NCBI RefSeq assembly: GCF_000218685.1
Contig: NW_006763297.1
Coordinates: forward strand, 1,330,249-1,394,248
Direction of reading: 5' to 3'
Source of the DNA: Serpula lacrymans var. lacrymans S7.9
Taxonomy: Eukaryota; Basidiomycota; Agaricomycetes; Boletales; Serpulaceae
DNA length: 64,000 nt
Below the pieces are notes generated by a model that was given only the letters and a program-made list of their open reading frames with translations, did no database searches and was not told where the DNA came from. Numbering within the stretch: position 1 is the first letter of the stretch; the number at the start of each line of letters is the position of its first letter. Shown here piece by piece: positions 11,918 through 25,226 of the stretch. The translations under genes and the position numbers were made by a program.

Positions 11918-12838
11918 TCACACACTGCTAAGTCCCTGCAAATCTCTGGACTCTATGACAAAGGAGGATTCAGTGTACATACGTTGACCATCACATTGGT
12001 ATCCTCCAAGTTGCCACTCCATGGTAAGCTCGTCATCATATCCAGCTGTGAGCTTGGTTTTGACATCCTTATTGATCCAAATACTATTGAAACAGCTACA
12101 ATTGTGACTGTTCCTGGACGTCTGGGGGCATGAATGATACTGACCATAGGCGCCTGTATGGGCATTCCACAGCAGCGGGTGGACATGAATGGTGTATCCT
12201 TGGCGCTATGTCCTCGCCAAGACTTGCACAATGTCCGAAGAAGGCGACAATGAAGTAGGGAATGATAGTGGATTGATTAACCTGTGACGCATACACAGAA
12301 GGTTGGGATACACCGAAAAAAAGCCATGGCTCAAAATATAGTTCATTGTGACTGTTGATGCAGTACAAAAAATCGGTCCTGATGAAAGGGGAGTAGTCGC
12401 TGACATGAGTGACAGGGTTCGTGATTTGTTGCCCAACTCGACAATGCGGCATACACCACTTGTAAGGATCTCTTCAAAACCAAGCTCACTCAAATACACA
12501 ATCTCATAATCGCTACCCATTAACACCATCCTCAAAAACACCGCAAAGTGCTCCATGGGTATGTACAACTCCATATTGCAGCCCATATTGACAGCTGCCA
12601 TATTGAAGACAACGGCGGGAATCATGCCACCTATGACAGCTTCGAACTGATCCATCAACTGCAAGAGTTTGCAAGGATCTGGGTAAAATAATCCCATTAC
12701 AGCCTCAACTCAACGGTATATCGTGTAGCGGGCAAGTGTGCGCCTGTTGCGCGAAGCTGACGCAAATATCCAGATTTCTGGTAGTGCACAATATGCAAGG
12801 ATTTCCAAGACAATTTCAGGAGAGAATTTGGGAGCCAT
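11918..12838 (-). pseudogene. F-box-like agaricomycete protein, decayed
   Basis: Minus strand from ATG at 12838: MAPKFSPEIVLEIL followed by an arginine-rich segment, an F-box-like start (PEIVLEIL). After TGA at 12710-12712 the same frame goes on with MDQFEAVIGGMIPAVVF and MELYIPMEHFAVFLRMVL. This resembles the block that follows the F-box in a large uncharacterised agaricomycete family (recalled, not searched). The frame later shifts and ends with DDELTMEWQLGGYQCDG and a stop at 11918-11920. F-box proteins normally bridge substrates to SCF ubiquitin ligases; that role is inferred only from the N-terminal motif. Nonsense plus frameshift make it a pseudogene. Confidence 0.55.
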
Positions 12839-12965
12839 ATCTCTGATAATGGCGCTGAAGATGTCAATGCAATAAAAGTACCCTGTGCTGATGTGCGGCA
12901 GAGTCCGGCCACCCTCATTTTCTAAGGTTTTGTTTTAGCTAAGCTCATTACCCCATTGCCGTCCG

Positions 12966-12973
12966 TATTTAAA
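12966..12973 (+). promoter_or_regulatory. TATA box (TATTTAAA)
   Basis: TATTTAAA lies 48 bp upstream of the ATG at 13021, in a short AT-rich gap between two divergent reading frames. The spacing suits a basidiomycete core promoter with a short leader. Confidence 0.5.
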
Positions 12974-13020
12974 GCTCTCTTGCCACTTCATTGCTCATCT
13001 ACTCACTTGACTCTCACACC

Positions 13021-14228
13021 ATGTCTTTCATAGAAGGTACCATGATCCCTCTCAGGTGGTTTTCTGCTAACGCAACTGTCACAGATGAGCAACACAACTT
13101 AATACGCAACCAGTGGCCTGCGAAGATTGTGGAAGTGTGCAGAATTTTGTGGGCTGAAGAACTACAAGATTGGCAGCACATGCCGGCAGAATATGACAGT
13201 GTCTGTGAGTGGGCCTATGTCTCTTACACTGGGGATGATATTGTGCGCCGTAAATGATACCTCGTATTGTACAAGTTACCAAGAGACTCAGAAGAAGATA
13301 TTCTGTACCCTATTACCATCCGTGTACAGGGTTTTCTCGGCAGATTCAATGTGTCTCACTTCGGGAACTGGAACAGGTGAATGCATTCCAATCAACATGG
13401 ATATTGCTAATTAAGGCCTTAGTGATCTGGAACGTGTCACGAATGCCGTGCATCATATCACTTTGACGTCAAAAGGCAACAACCAACCCTGGATATCAAC
13501 CCAGTTGGCAATCAATAATATTCAACGCCTCATTCATGCAACCTTGACGTCCCAAAAAGCAAGTGTTAATCTAGAAGATCTGGATCAAGGGGACCTGTAC
13601 ATTGGCCACCGGGTGTTCACAAAGGCAAGTATCACATTACACTCCCGTTGCTTGGCTAATGAAAAAAGCGAACAGGTGACTGATGAAAATGAGCACCAAC
13701 AAGAAATAAAGGATTGTACCGATGATCGCTCCACAGCTGCTATGTCAGTAGCAAAATGCTGGCGTGTCTTGGATAAAGTACAGATCGGAAAAATCTCGAA
13801 AACCAGTCTTTAAGTGGCCTGCAACCCACTGTCCATCAGTTGTGGCGACTTCGTAGATGTTGGCATCAGCTTTCAAATAGCGTACAAGAAAGCCCACAAT
13901 GGTCATAAGTACTTTAAATACCACCTGGTCTTGACCCACGTTCTGCAGCTCATACCTGTTAGGGTGTTGAATGAGGTATGTACCTATCTTGTTTAGCCTG
14001 GACTGCAAATCAACACCGCTAACAACAACATAGCTCTGTCCGACTAAATCTGTACGGCAAGAACAAGACACTGAAATGCCGAACAAGCCTGTTCAACGCA
14101 TTGTCCTGTTTGGACCAACATTCTTATCAGCTGCTGAGGAATCCAAGCAAATGGAAGTGTCTGAGGACTTGATTGTTGGTAATGAAACAGGAGGTTCCAG
14201 CTTGATCAATCACGCAACCACCCCCTGA
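13021..14228 (+). pseudogene. Uncharacterised spliced gene 1 beside the Helitron (one frameshift)
   Basis: Not recognised. It can be read as exons 13021-13249, 13292-13376 and 13423 onward, joined by introns with normal ends (intron 2 has GCTAAT before the acceptor) in consistent phase. The tail is KPVFKWPATHCPSV, a one-base frameshift near 13840, then GDFVDVGISFQIAYKKAHNG, YFKYHLVLTHVLQLIPVRVL, an intron at about 13977-14031 and LCPTKSVRQEQDTEMP to the stop at 14226-14228. Alternating strand-like segments in the tail suggest a small beta-barrel, possibly an OB fold (inference only). A TATA box precedes it. The exon structure between 13620 and 13845 is uncertain. Confidence 0.5.
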
Positions 14229-14304
14229 AAATATACACCCCATTGCAAATACATGACCCCAGTTTCTTTTGAAAATTATTTTATACTTTTACCTCTTTGA
14301 AAAA

Positions 14305-14311
14305 TATATAA
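14305..14311 (+). promoter_or_regulatory. TATA box (TATATAA)
   Basis: TATATAA lies 70 bp upstream of the ATG at 14381 and only about 80 bp after the stop of gene 1. This indicates a separate promoter for gene 2. Confidence 0.45.
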
Positions 14312-14380
14312 GCTGTTCTGCCCCACACAGCTCTAGACTGTACATTGAAAGGACACCGCACAATCAAACGAACACTGACT

Positions 14381-15542
14381 ATGGCACCATCCGAAAACAA
14401 GTGTAAAGTGGTTGACGAGTCTCCAACTCCATCTCCTCCGAAGAAACCGAGATCCAGCAATAATATCATTGCCGATGACAATGAGGATGGTGAATTAACG
14501 CTTGAGTATGTGTTATTCATATATTGTGGTATGCACATATTGACGCTGTTGTAGCTCATCACAACCTTTAGAGTACGCAAGCACTACTCAGGAATATGGA
14601 CCTAGCGACAACATGTAAGTGTACGTCACTGTTGTGCAGCAGCTCATACGGAATGAATTATGCCAGGAATGTTGTCTTGGACCAGGAGATGTTAAACGAA
14701 CTGGATACTGCTACACGGAAGTACGTATGAAAAGAATTACTCAATAAACACACATTGACCTCGCCAAATGTGCAGCCAAGTGACCAAACTCGCTATGTAC
14801 AGCAATGCCAAAGCTCACACATACGTGTTAGACAAGATGCCTGAGCAAGGGCTTGATTGGGGTGTACGAGCAAAATTTGCAGATAAGAGCAGCATCCTCT
14901 GCCACGCAGGAGGCATCAATCCAGCTGTGGTATGGGTGACAGGACAAGTTTCAGGCTTATGGTTCTTCGACAAAACAGGCGGACCCTCTGAGCGTGTAGC
15001 GATAACGGTGGTTCCATTTTCGGTGGATGCAGCCGGTATAGCAAGGAAGATGCTGTCCTTGAGATCTACCCCACAGCTTGGTAGGTGCATGTCATAAATT
15101 ACTGTGATAAAATGTAATATGTAACATGTCTCAGATATCACTGAAACTAGCTGGAGCGCAATTCAGTTTCCTCGTTGGCAAAATACACGAGTGCCAGGTG
15201 AAAACACCCTCGCAAGCTGTTCCTTTCTACTACTCGGTGACCGCTCTTGCCTGATCAGTATTACTAACCACAGGTCCGCCCGTTCACCGAGGTGTTTGAC
15301 CCACGCAAGACATTCACTGGCAAGGGAAGATGGCTACATATCCTGTAGCGAATCTCAAGAATCAAGATGTGGTCGTTATTGAAGCCTGGGTAACCCGTTA
15401 CAGAAAGAAAGACGGATCTGCCAAACCTGCTCCTGCCGAAGCCCATAAGTGGGTGAACTGGGTGGCCAAATTCAAGCTGCAGAGTGTTTCATTATTACAC
15501 CGGCCAGAGCACACGGTGGAAGACACCACAGTTGAAATTTAG
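14381..15542 (+). pseudogene. Uncharacterised spliced gene 2 beside the Helitron (one TGA)
   Basis: Not recognised. Exons can be read at 14381-14505, 14555-14614, 14667-14720, 14776-15080, 15135-15197 and 15274-15542, all with GT..AG introns of 49-76 nt in consistent phase. The product starts MAPSENKCKVVDESPTP (basic, proline-rich, nuclear-signal-like PPKKPRSS), has a middle domain (GINPAVVWVTGQVSGLWFF; SVDAAGIARKMLSLRS) and ends with NQDVVVIEAWVTRYRKKDG and WVAKFKLQSVSLLHRPE, which looks like an OB-fold-type barrel (inference). The only break is TGA at 15297-15299, a likely CGA. A rival splice choice at the fifth intron would end the protein at 15348 instead. Confidence 0.55.
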
Positions 15543-15630
15543 ATTCCAATACATGCCGATACTTATACTTGCGACCTGACTATGCTGAATTTTTGTATGA
15601 CATATGTATGACTTCATCTGTGGTGTACTT

Positions 15631-15637
15631 TATATAT
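15631..15637 (+). promoter_or_regulatory. TATA box (TATATAT)
   Basis: TATATAT lies 39 bp upstream of the ATG at 15676, after the end of gene 2. It is the third gene in a row with its own TATA-like element. Confidence 0.4.
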
Positions 15638-15675
15638 CAATGTACACCATGAATGCGTTGTAAACCTTAAACACC

Positions 15676-16446
15676 ATGCATTCAACAGAAACCACTACAC
15701 CATCAGAAACAGATCTCCTAGCTGAAATTGACAAGACCTTGTGCCGCAACCCTTGTCAAGGCACTGCAACAATACTGAAAAAACTCAAAGCGGAACACAC
15801 CCTGCATGGACAATTGGTAAAAAGGTATGTTAAGGTTCCATCAAAAGGGAGTCCGAATGCTGACCCAACACAGCGTGTCGAAAAACTGAAATGAATGCCA
15901 AACAGGATAGCATCTGGTGCTGTCATCCATAGTTACGAAGCCATACAGAGCCTGGAAGACATTGTCACTGCAATTAGGCCTCTTTCACTACAATCAAATG
16001 TATTCAATCCAGATGTCCTTGCCGAATTGACATTGCTAATGGATTGGAAAACTATCACCCCGCTCTGTCAATTCTACGATCGAGACCAGAGCATCGCAGA
16101 TTGGTGGTATGAAGCATATTATCAAGACATCACAGCCCCACCATCCAAAATGAGGCCGAACACCATCGCAACCTGCATTGCTGCAAAAAAAAATGAGCGG
16201 GTGACATCGGGTCCCTTCGTGATCATGAAAAACTGCCCCCAAAACACTGTAAACTTTATTACTCCCACTTTCAATATGAACAATCTGGCCCGCACCATAT
16301 GGTAGTACATTGCAAGTGGATCTGATCCAGCTGAGGTGCGATGTGAACGTGGGCTGGTTTGCTTGCTCAAAAACTTGTGACAGATGCCTGAGTACACCTG
16401 CTCGCCTGCTCGTCATTCATTGATAAGGGACATACTGACCATCTGA
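15676..16446 (+). pseudogene. Uncharacterised gene 3 beside the Helitron (three in-frame stops)
   Basis: Not recognised. One frame runs from MHSTETTTPSETDLL to a stop at 16444-16446, interrupted by TGA at 15892-15894 (EKLK*MPNRIASG), TAG at 16303-16305 (ARTIW*YIASG) and TGA at 16378-16380. Across the stops the reading remains protein-like (LLMDWKTITPLCQFYDRDQ; ADWWYEAYYQDITAPP), so it is a gene broken by point changes. No membrane segment or known catalytic motif is visible. Confidence 0.5.
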
Positions 16447-16811
16447 TAAGCCCCAGCTCATCAACACCGTCCCACAAAAATCCTATCACCTTCAAGTCAG
16501 CAAGATAATGCACAAGGCAAGTATATCCATCCCAATATCTACAAACCAAACCAACGAAAATTACTTTCTAGAACACGAACATCAGAGCATACACATTCAG
16601 AACAAACAGGGCATCATACATCGATGTTCCATGTTTCCAGCAAACATTGACATTGCCTTTCACACATCCTCACCTACGGTTATATTTGCAGAACCCATCA
16701 AACACAAAAATTCACGTCAAGTACATCCAAACAGATCAAGCTGTTTTCACAGTGTATTACAGCAACAGCCACAAGCGGTCCTTTAAGCACTCTTTATTTG
16801 CCAGCACAAAG
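16447..16811. other. No gene recognised before the assembly gap
   Basis: Only short frames. One short plus-strand frame runs on into the Ns and cannot be judged. Confidence 0.4.
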
Positions 16812-17173
16812 NNNNNNNNNNNNNNNNNNNNNNNNNNNNNNNNNNNNNNNNNNNNNNNNNNNNNNNNNNNNNNNNNNNNNNNNNNNNNNNNNNNNNNNNN
16901 NNNNNNNNNNNNNNNNNNNNNNNNNNNNNNNNNNNNNNNNNNNNNNNNNNNNNNNNNNNNNNNNNNNNNNNNNNNNNNNNNNNNNNNNNNNNNNNNNNNN
17001 NNNNNNNNNNNNNNNNNNNNNNNNNNNNNNNNNNNNNNNNNNNNNNNNNNNNNNNNNNNNNNNNNNNNNNNNNNNNNNNNNNNNNNNNNNNNNNNNNNNN
17101 NNNNNNNNNNNNNNNNNNNNNNNNNNNNNNNNNNNNNNNNNNNNNNNNNNNNNNNNNNNNNNNNNNNNNNNNN
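16812..17173. other. Assembly gap (362 Ns)
   Basis: This is an unbroken run of N. Its true length and content are unknown, and reading frames drawn across it mean nothing. Confidence 1.
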
Positions 17174-17734
17174 AAACCTGTACTTGCGAATCTCTTCAAG
17201 GCGAGTTAGTGTCTCCGCCAAAGCTTAATGCATGAAAACGTGTTGTCACATGCGACGTGCGATAGGGAAGTGGTAAGGCAGGGGATCAAAAAGTGAGCAC
17301 ATGAACTTGAACATCCACATATACAACTTCAACACACATCACAGATTGTTCGGAAATTGGAACCAGTCATCAGCTTACATTTAAAGATGGGTGGAAATGG
17401 TGGGGACAACGTGATGGGACCAAAATACGTAGTACAATGTAAATGAATTCATGGCGTAGATCCTTACATTTATCACCGTCCTATACATGACTTCTCGACA
17501 ATTGCTGTTCCCAATGCGATACAGTTCGAAGATAGAGACTTATGAATGCAGGATAGTTACCAATCCGGGTCCAGGTCTGCCCCGGAGGGCCATGGTATAT
17601 GTACTGGCTCTTTGCAGTCAAAGATCAAAAAGGCAACAAAATAGAAAGAAAACCAAAACATATATAGTTGTTGAAGTCGTTTCTCAACAGCTCATGCACT
17701 AGCTCCTCCTCTCTTTGACAAATCATTAAGCTAC
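17174..17734. other. No gene; contains a GC-rich motif shared with 25350-25390
   Basis: Non-coding. Around 17563-17600 the text CCGGGTCCAGGTCTGCCCC followed by AGGGCCATGGTATATG is matched, with changes, by the reverse strand near 25353-25385. It may be an end of a dispersed repeat. Confidence 0.4.
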
Positions 17735-18147
17735 TGTTACAATAACACAAATTTCGGACCTTTAAATTTCATTCTCCTCTTCAACTTTCTTTTGTAGTTT
17801 TCACACCCTGTGCCATGTGGCACTTTCCATTATTGTTCAAACTCCACTTCTCACGCTGCACTGTGTTTTCTATTTTTAGATACAAGTATCTCACGCAGTT
17901 AAGCTGGTCACATGGGCTGTGCCCTATGACATCATCAGCCACCGCCTCCATCAACTGTACAGTACACATGTACAAACAACATGTAGTAGTACATATACCC
18001 CAATAGATCAAGGAGACTCCTCAGCGAGTCCTCCTGTTGTTTACCCACAACTAACTCGGTCCTATTCTAAAGGGTAACCACTCCCCTCACTACCTTTATA
18101 GCTTTGTCTGAGTTGTGCGCCAGAGTATCAAAACTTTGGTTGTCACA
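17735..18147 (+). mobile_element. Solo LTR, Gypsy family A
   Basis: It starts TGTTACAATAACACAAATTT and ends TTGGTTGTCACA, the opposite orientation to the copy at 2154-2565. It carries the TATA-like ACATATACCCC and the block GGAGACTCCTCAGCGAGTCC. The flanks GCTAC and CATAC match at only three of five positions, so no clean target duplication is left. No internal element sequence adjoins it. Confidence 0.85.
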
Positions 18148-18663
18148 CATACCATTCAGTCAAAAGCCAGTGCCGTTTTGTAATGAGTGATGTTGAAGTT
18201 GGATCTTGATTAGGGGCCATGTACCATAATTCAAGAGTATCATATGCCTTTGTGTGAATAGTGTACAGTTACTATGAAGTGTTTCTACACTTTTTTTTTG
18301 GCTGAGTCTTTCTGTTAGAAAGCTGCTCCACAAATATGCCAGTGATGCCAATCATGGGTACAATGCCGTCTGATGCCGATGCCCGACTGTGGCAACATCT
18401 GTGCTTATTGGCACCGAAGGTGAGCTCCCCCAAAAAGGGCTGTCATACGGACCAGCCTATATCGTAACAATTTCTGAGCACAGCTAGTTTTCACTGATAA
18501 TACCACTTCATGGCAAATGCTCTACCGCTTACATGTTGCATCATGATCCAAGTGCCACTGGCAGTTAATCAAAAAATAATCAGTTTGATTCCATCCTTGA
18601 GACTTAGTACTAGTATGCAACAACACAATGTGTGATCTACTCGTACAACACTTGCCGTGTCAC
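18148..18663. other. Intergenic; no gene recognised
   Basis: Downstream region of the reductase gene. No coding motif or repeat was recognised. Confidence 0.4.
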
Positions 18664-20374
18664 TCACTCTTGGGCAACCAATATAACCTTCTTCCCAGTA
18701 TTCGTTCCTTTCAGGACAGCTAATATTGCTTCCCCAGCACCTTCCAACCCTTGTGTGACGTCTTCCGTATACTTAATCTCGCCATTTGCAAGCTTCTTAG
18801 GAACCTCCTCATAGAAAGCGGTAACGTATTTCTCAAGCAACGCTGTCACTGAGAATCCGTAGACTTTGAGTGATTTGGGAATGATTTGGAACAGGTTCTG
18901 CGTGGACAAACAAGATAGTTAGCATTGATTTTGGTAACAGTGCGTCAATAATCTCTGGTCTATTATGATCCTGGGTATGAATAATTTACCTTGACATGAT
19001 ATGGTACACTGTTGTTGTAATCCGAGCTCATGCCGCATTCCTGGTGGAGCAACGGTATTAAGGCAATGAAATTATGTCGTATAACTGACTTACGATCAAC
19101 CGTGCCCCGGTCGAAGCTGCGTTTATTGCTGCTTCAAGTGTTTCTCCTCCAACGTTGTCCCAATAACTGTTCAGCGCCAACGCATCAACAAAAAAGAATG
19201 ATTTCAAGGTAATGAGAGTGACGAACACATCAATCGGTCCTTCTTTCTTCAGTACCTCGGCAACAGGGGTGGTCTTGTAATTGAAAGCCACATCCGCTCC
19301 AATTTCTTTCATGAATTTGACCTTCTCGTCCGAGCCGGCGCACGCAATGACTTTGAGTCCATCAACCTTTGCTAGTTGAACGACGAACCTGCAGGGACAT
19401 TTTGTTAGTCATTCTGCATACATAGTTTGTGATCATTTACTTACGATCCGACAGGGCCTAATGACGAGAGGAGGAGAATAAGGTAAAATCGAATATCGTC
19501 AGCTGACATGGTCTGCTTACCTCCACCTGTGGTCACAAATACTGTTTCGCCCTTCAGTCAAAGGTGAGCACCTATGTGAAAAGATGGGAGGTAGAGACAA
19601 CAGGCTTACTTTCTTCGCATCAGCATATTCCTTCCAAGCAGTATATGCTGTTTGTCCTGAAAACAAGGTATGTTTAATTGATCGACACCTGTTTGGCATC
19701 CACGGATGACTCACCAGGCATGCCTGCTACGCCGACGTACACAGACCATGGTAAGTTCTCTTCGTTCTTGAGGACTTTTAAACCCTGCATGTTGGGCTTG
19801 ACAGAGTATTCCACAAAATCTATCATCACAATGATAAAGCTTGAATTCCACTTAGAGTTGATAACACACACTAACCCAAAAATCCATAGATATGGTCGCC
19901 TGCTTTGACAGTAGCATCTTCAGAGCGCACAACGACCCCCACTCCATGAGCTATCACCCTTCAAAATGCAATTCCATGTCCGTCCTAGTTCAGAAAAAAA
20001 GAAGAGTCGTAACAAAAAGTCAAACTCACGGTGTTCCTGGCTTGTAGGCGAACTATACGTGTGATTAGTTCGACTGTGATGCCACCATTAGGGGAAGTGA
20101 AAACATACCGGAAACAACGATATATCTCTCATTCTGCCCCTGATATAAGGGTCAATAGACAATACAAGCGTTTTGAGCAGAAAGCCGCCATTCAAAGGGA
20201 CATTGTCCAGGTCAATTTTCTCACTGTCATCGTAAACGGTGGTTTTGCCAGGTACGGGATAACTTGAACCTGGACACCCGATAATAATATGAGACTATTG
20301 CCTGCAAGACGAAATGGCATAATACCTTGTGGCACTTCATTGAATAGGAGGCGACCGTTCTTTCTAGGAGCCAT
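18664..20374 (-). CDS. MDR-family NADP-dependent oxidoreductase (alkenal/prostaglandin reductase type)
   Basis: Minus strand, many short introns. It starts MAPRKNGRLLFNEVPQ at 20374, then GKTTVYDDSEKIDLDNVPL, LSIDPYIRGRMRD, VKAGDHIYGFLG, the Rossmann region FVTTGGG then PVGSFVVQLAK, GADVAFNYKT, GPID then YWDNVGGETLEAA, and ends at IKYTEDVTQGLEGAGEAI and VAQE with a stop at 18664-18666. This order fits the zinc-independent medium-chain reductases that use NADPH to reduce enones and alkenals. About nine introns, for example one splitting GPID from YWDN. One exon junction near 19955-19985 is hard to read and leaves a TGA in the simplest reading, so a mis-splice or a base error there is possible. 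Expected to be cytosolic and single-domain, about 345 residues. Confidence 0.88.
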
Positions 20375-21469
20375 TTCAGGAGTTTTGCGGTCTTGAAATC
20401 GAGACGATGAATGATATAGACAATAATTCAGAGGCTAATCAGTATGCTCTGACAATGATGGATATGAGTCTGACACCAATACAAGGCTTGTCGACCTCTA
20501 TAAATATGCAAGAAATGCTATTAGGCCCGGGTTGCTTGGTAAACGATATGCATGATTCTTACCAATAATGAGCTTATCCGGCCCTAATACACGCCCAACG
20601 CAAGTTGATTAATGTCTTGCTCACGGCAAAGACGATTTGCATCTTTTTTTAGAAAGATATAGACTGTCATAGCAGTAATTCGGTCTGACTGGGGAGACTA
20701 GATGCATCAAGAATCAAGTAGCGGCATGGATGTCTTAGTCACGTACAACCGTTCACGCGGGGTTGAATATGCGCACTTTTGACTCTTTTACTGATATCGA
20801 CCGTGATGTCAGTAATTTGGTCTGAGTAAGGAGACTCCATGTACCATGAGAATGAAGAATCAAGGAGCGACATGGCTGATGTAACGTAAACAAAACCATC
20901 TGCATGTACTCGCAAGCCTGACTCGGAGTAAGCATACCGATCCGTATGTCAAGACAAAGCATGTCGGGTATTCGGAAGCTATTTTAGGTATTCAGAAAAG
21001 GAACAAATGATGGGAAGAGTATAATACTGACTCGAATTGCCCGAGGTTCGGCTCGTGGCAGACGTTGATCCAGGCATATAGTAGCATATACACTATACTT
21101 ATGCATGATCTGTGACCCGTTGGTGCTTGAGCTTACCACAAACCAGCGAAGCATAAAAAATAATGAAGAATAACAATGAGGGAAACCTACATTGGTGTCG
21201 TGGTGACTTCAGCACAGAATTACCAACTCCGCCCGGATATGGAAGCTCCTCCGAGACAATCTCCCTTTTAGGTACTGTGTACATTGCTTGCAGTATAATA
21301 CCTGACAGAATTTTCATGTTTCATGTAGGTGCCAGTAGCACTCAACACTGCGAGTATTACCATTGAAGTTATGTTCTTGCATAGAAAGTGCGTGTCGTTT
21401 TATACTACGTAAGAAAAACATCGATTCATACAATAGATCATGAAACCGCTATATTGGTTTGTGACCTAT
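20375..21469. other. Intergenic between reductase and THI4; no gene recognised
   Basis: Only short frames without motifs. The stretch 21205-21345 (ACCAACTCCGCCCGGATATG, AAGCTCCTCC, TTCATGTTTCATGTAGGTG) has a diverged relative at about 63440-63605. Confidence 0.4.
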
Positions 21470-22607
<1,138 letters not shown>

Positions 22608-22648
22608 GGTGGACGTGGTATACCAATCTCCCCTCCTTTTTCGAGCCC

Positions 22649-22656
22649 TTATATAT
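22649..22656 (-). promoter_or_regulatory. TATA box of THI4
   Basis: On the minus strand this reads ATATATAA, about 42 bp upstream of the THI4 start codon. THI4 genes are strongly expressed and usually thiamine-repressed; a strong TATA fits, though no thiamine-responsive element could be seen. Confidence 0.5.
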
Positions 22657-24154
22657 GTCTTAACTTAGGCAAGTTCCAGCAAGTTGCCACAATGATGCAA
22701 GGGACAAATCATCCAATACCTCACATGAACATCCATTTGCAATCTGGCGGGACGGCGGAACCACATTAACCCTTGTCTTTTCCCGCGAGTCTACAGATTA
22801 GATTTTATTTCCCCAGGCTCTGATGTCATTGGACGATCGCTTATGTCCGATGTGTCCGAATGGCCAATCACCATCATTTCTATGCAAAGAAAAACGCTTA
22901 ATCTTCCAGCAGACTAGCTTGGCTCACGAGCTATGTCGATCTGGGAAGGAGGAAGGATATGTGGATTGACAGGGTCAAATGACCTGCAAAGTCTTAGACC
23001 CTTGCCTCAATATCTTGGGGACGTGATCGAAATCAAAGATGAATCAGACGGCAAGCATTTCGCAATTCGAGTCGATCGTCTGACGTCCTATACTGTACAG
23101 TAATACTGTCGGATTAACCGCCGCCGTTTCTGCCAGGGGTCCCTTGGGGAGTCAATTTTAATTTGTTCCTTATCCTGCAAGGATGATCGGTCGGTAGCGA
23201 TCGAACGGACCAGTGGTTGTGGTGTAAAGCTGCTCACCAATGGCATACCAAGGAAAAGGCCGGGTCCGAGTCCAGATCCCAGACCAGTCCATAACTTCAA
23301 GTTGGCTTTCTGGTGTGGGTCATCTTCAAGGATCTTATTTCGGTCGAGACACTCTGTTATCAAAATTGAGTCGTGTTCGCATAGAAGGTGAAAATCAGTG
23401 GGGAGTTTAACCCCTATCGCAAGCCGCTCTTTGAGGAGTTTTAGAGTTCGTTGAGGGGTTGGCCATTTCCTTTACTTAGTATGTATCACCATGGTCGTAG
23501 TGTGCAGGCAGCTAGCATCCGATATCTCCTGGTCCAAATGTGTATGTTATGGTGAGCAAAAGTTTATATTTATGTTGTATCCGTCATCGGCTATATAGCT
23601 GGACAACGAACGTTCTCTTCGATCTCTGGTCATATTCCTCGGACATATATGACTAGGGGTGGGCAATCTCGCTGCGTGGGATAACCACTCAAAGATGATC
23701 ATGTGGCGACCACCTGGAAGCTCTACTGGGGCATATTTTTGTGCTTGCTATTTCAAGCGATGCGACATATGTTGTACCCCATGACTCGAACGCTTTTGAG
23801 TCAATGCCTTCGTTGATCCTTATGTTGTGGCATTCTGAAAACGGTAGTGTGGGCTGAACACTGAACATTGGTATCTTTTCGGTGCCCAACTGTTGTGTCC
23901 TTGCAGTGATTTGCGGGTCGTTGGCCATTCCCGTTGGCCATTCCGGTCTATCGATATGAACCTAGTTGTAATCAAAACCATCTGCCTCAGGAACTCACAA
24001 GTAGGCTGGACCGCAATCAGAATATTTACCCGTGGTTGATGCCAGTGTATGGTTGCGACGGGATGCGTGTATCAAGGGTGCTTGTCCTAGATAACTACAG
24101 TATGAAAATGACTCCATAAAAACATTTGTCTCATATAGCATAAAAAACAACAAA
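22657..24154. other. Intergenic upstream of THI4; no gene recognised
   Basis: Several open frames under 100 codons (for example minus 23088-23363 and minus 23689-23928) but no recognisable domain, splice structure or repeat. Confidence 0.4.
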
Positions 24155-25226
24155 ATCAATTATATGGATTCACTATATGTGCATTCGAAAAGTTCGTTTA
24201 GTAAAACGTTGTTCCCCAGCATCCAAGTCAGCCAGTTGCTCGTCCATGAGAACCTTCCTAATGTCACTTCTGCTAGCACAGTGGGCAGCCTCATTTCCTG
24301 TATGCCGTACTCCTTTGGATGTAAAACACAGGAAGTGGATTGCCGCATTAGACGGAGGATGAGGTATCAGAGGGTTTCTCTAAGATATCTTTGGAGAGTT
24401 TGTTGTCATCTCCCACAACGATAGGTCTCCCACTTGGCCTTAACATCCACCAGGAATTTTTATCATGCCTTGCCAAGCAGAACACGGAGATGTAGCGGAG
24501 TGATAAGGCGCAAGTACTAGACGTCGAGATGTCTGGTTAGCGTCACATAAAAACAGAAGCTAAGAGAACTTGCCCTCCTCATTTCTTGTTCACTCTTTTC
24601 ACGTGATGCCCGTTCCTCTACGAGCTCGTTATTCAAACCAATGACTTCCGCCCTTACATCCCTGAGAGTCTTTGTTTAATCCAAGGTGTGATTCATCCAA
24701 CCTCGCGATTAGCCTCTTCCGACCGCTGATAACTTTCGTCCAACCGTTGAACTCTGTCATCCAACCAGATATTTCTGTTTCGTAAGTCTTTAATACTTTG
24801 ATGACATTCTTCATAATCCTTCCGTGATACCACCATTTCCTCAGAGCTATCCACAAGTGGAGTGGAGTGTGTGCTTTAGGCTCGTGGGTGGCTTCATAGA
24901 TAGTAGGTATCACTTGCCCCATTCCTCCCTTCCAATTTTTCAGCACGAAACTGTTGAATCCTCGCAGTATTATATTGTCCCCCTCCGCCTTGGCGAGATC
25001 TCGGTTCTTAATAGCCAACGGGCTTCCCACTTCCGCTTTTGGGGTGAACATGGTATACAATTCTGTGTTCTCGGGTAACTCTGAAACTTTTGATCCTTGA
25101 GGTATTCCAGCTGTATTGAGATTAATGGTAAGTATGTGTAATGAGTATACCGAAGTACAGACTCACAAGGATGGTACTTGATATCAAGTGTATACGGGTT
25201 AATGGAAGTGTCAAGCGCCAGTGTCA
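24155..25226 (-). pseudogene. Truncated copy of the coiled-coil gene at 61906-63280
   Basis: The minus-strand sequence matches the complete paralogue from TLALDTSINPYTLDIKYHP onward, including the intron after that motif, the exon with ENTELYTMFTPKAEVGSPLA-like sequence and the C-terminal block. Similarity stops at about 25226, so the first 50 or so codons and the promoter are missing. The coiled-coil region has lost several heptad-type repeats relative to the paralogue, and the C-terminal part is frameshifted (24160-24348 frame). It is probably a partial segmental duplicate and not functional. Confidence 0.75.

Noticed and set aside
13745..14086. Minus-strand 113-codon frame with a protein-like look
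   Set aside because: The plus strand here has a phase-consistent spliced gene with TATA box and a clean terminal exon; the minus frame mirrors its hydrophobic spacing.
16647..17235. Open frames across the N run
   Set aside because: They exist only because Ns are not counted as stops.
22657..23400. TPP riboswitch upstream of THI4
   Set aside because: None of the conserved core strings was found on the minus strand.
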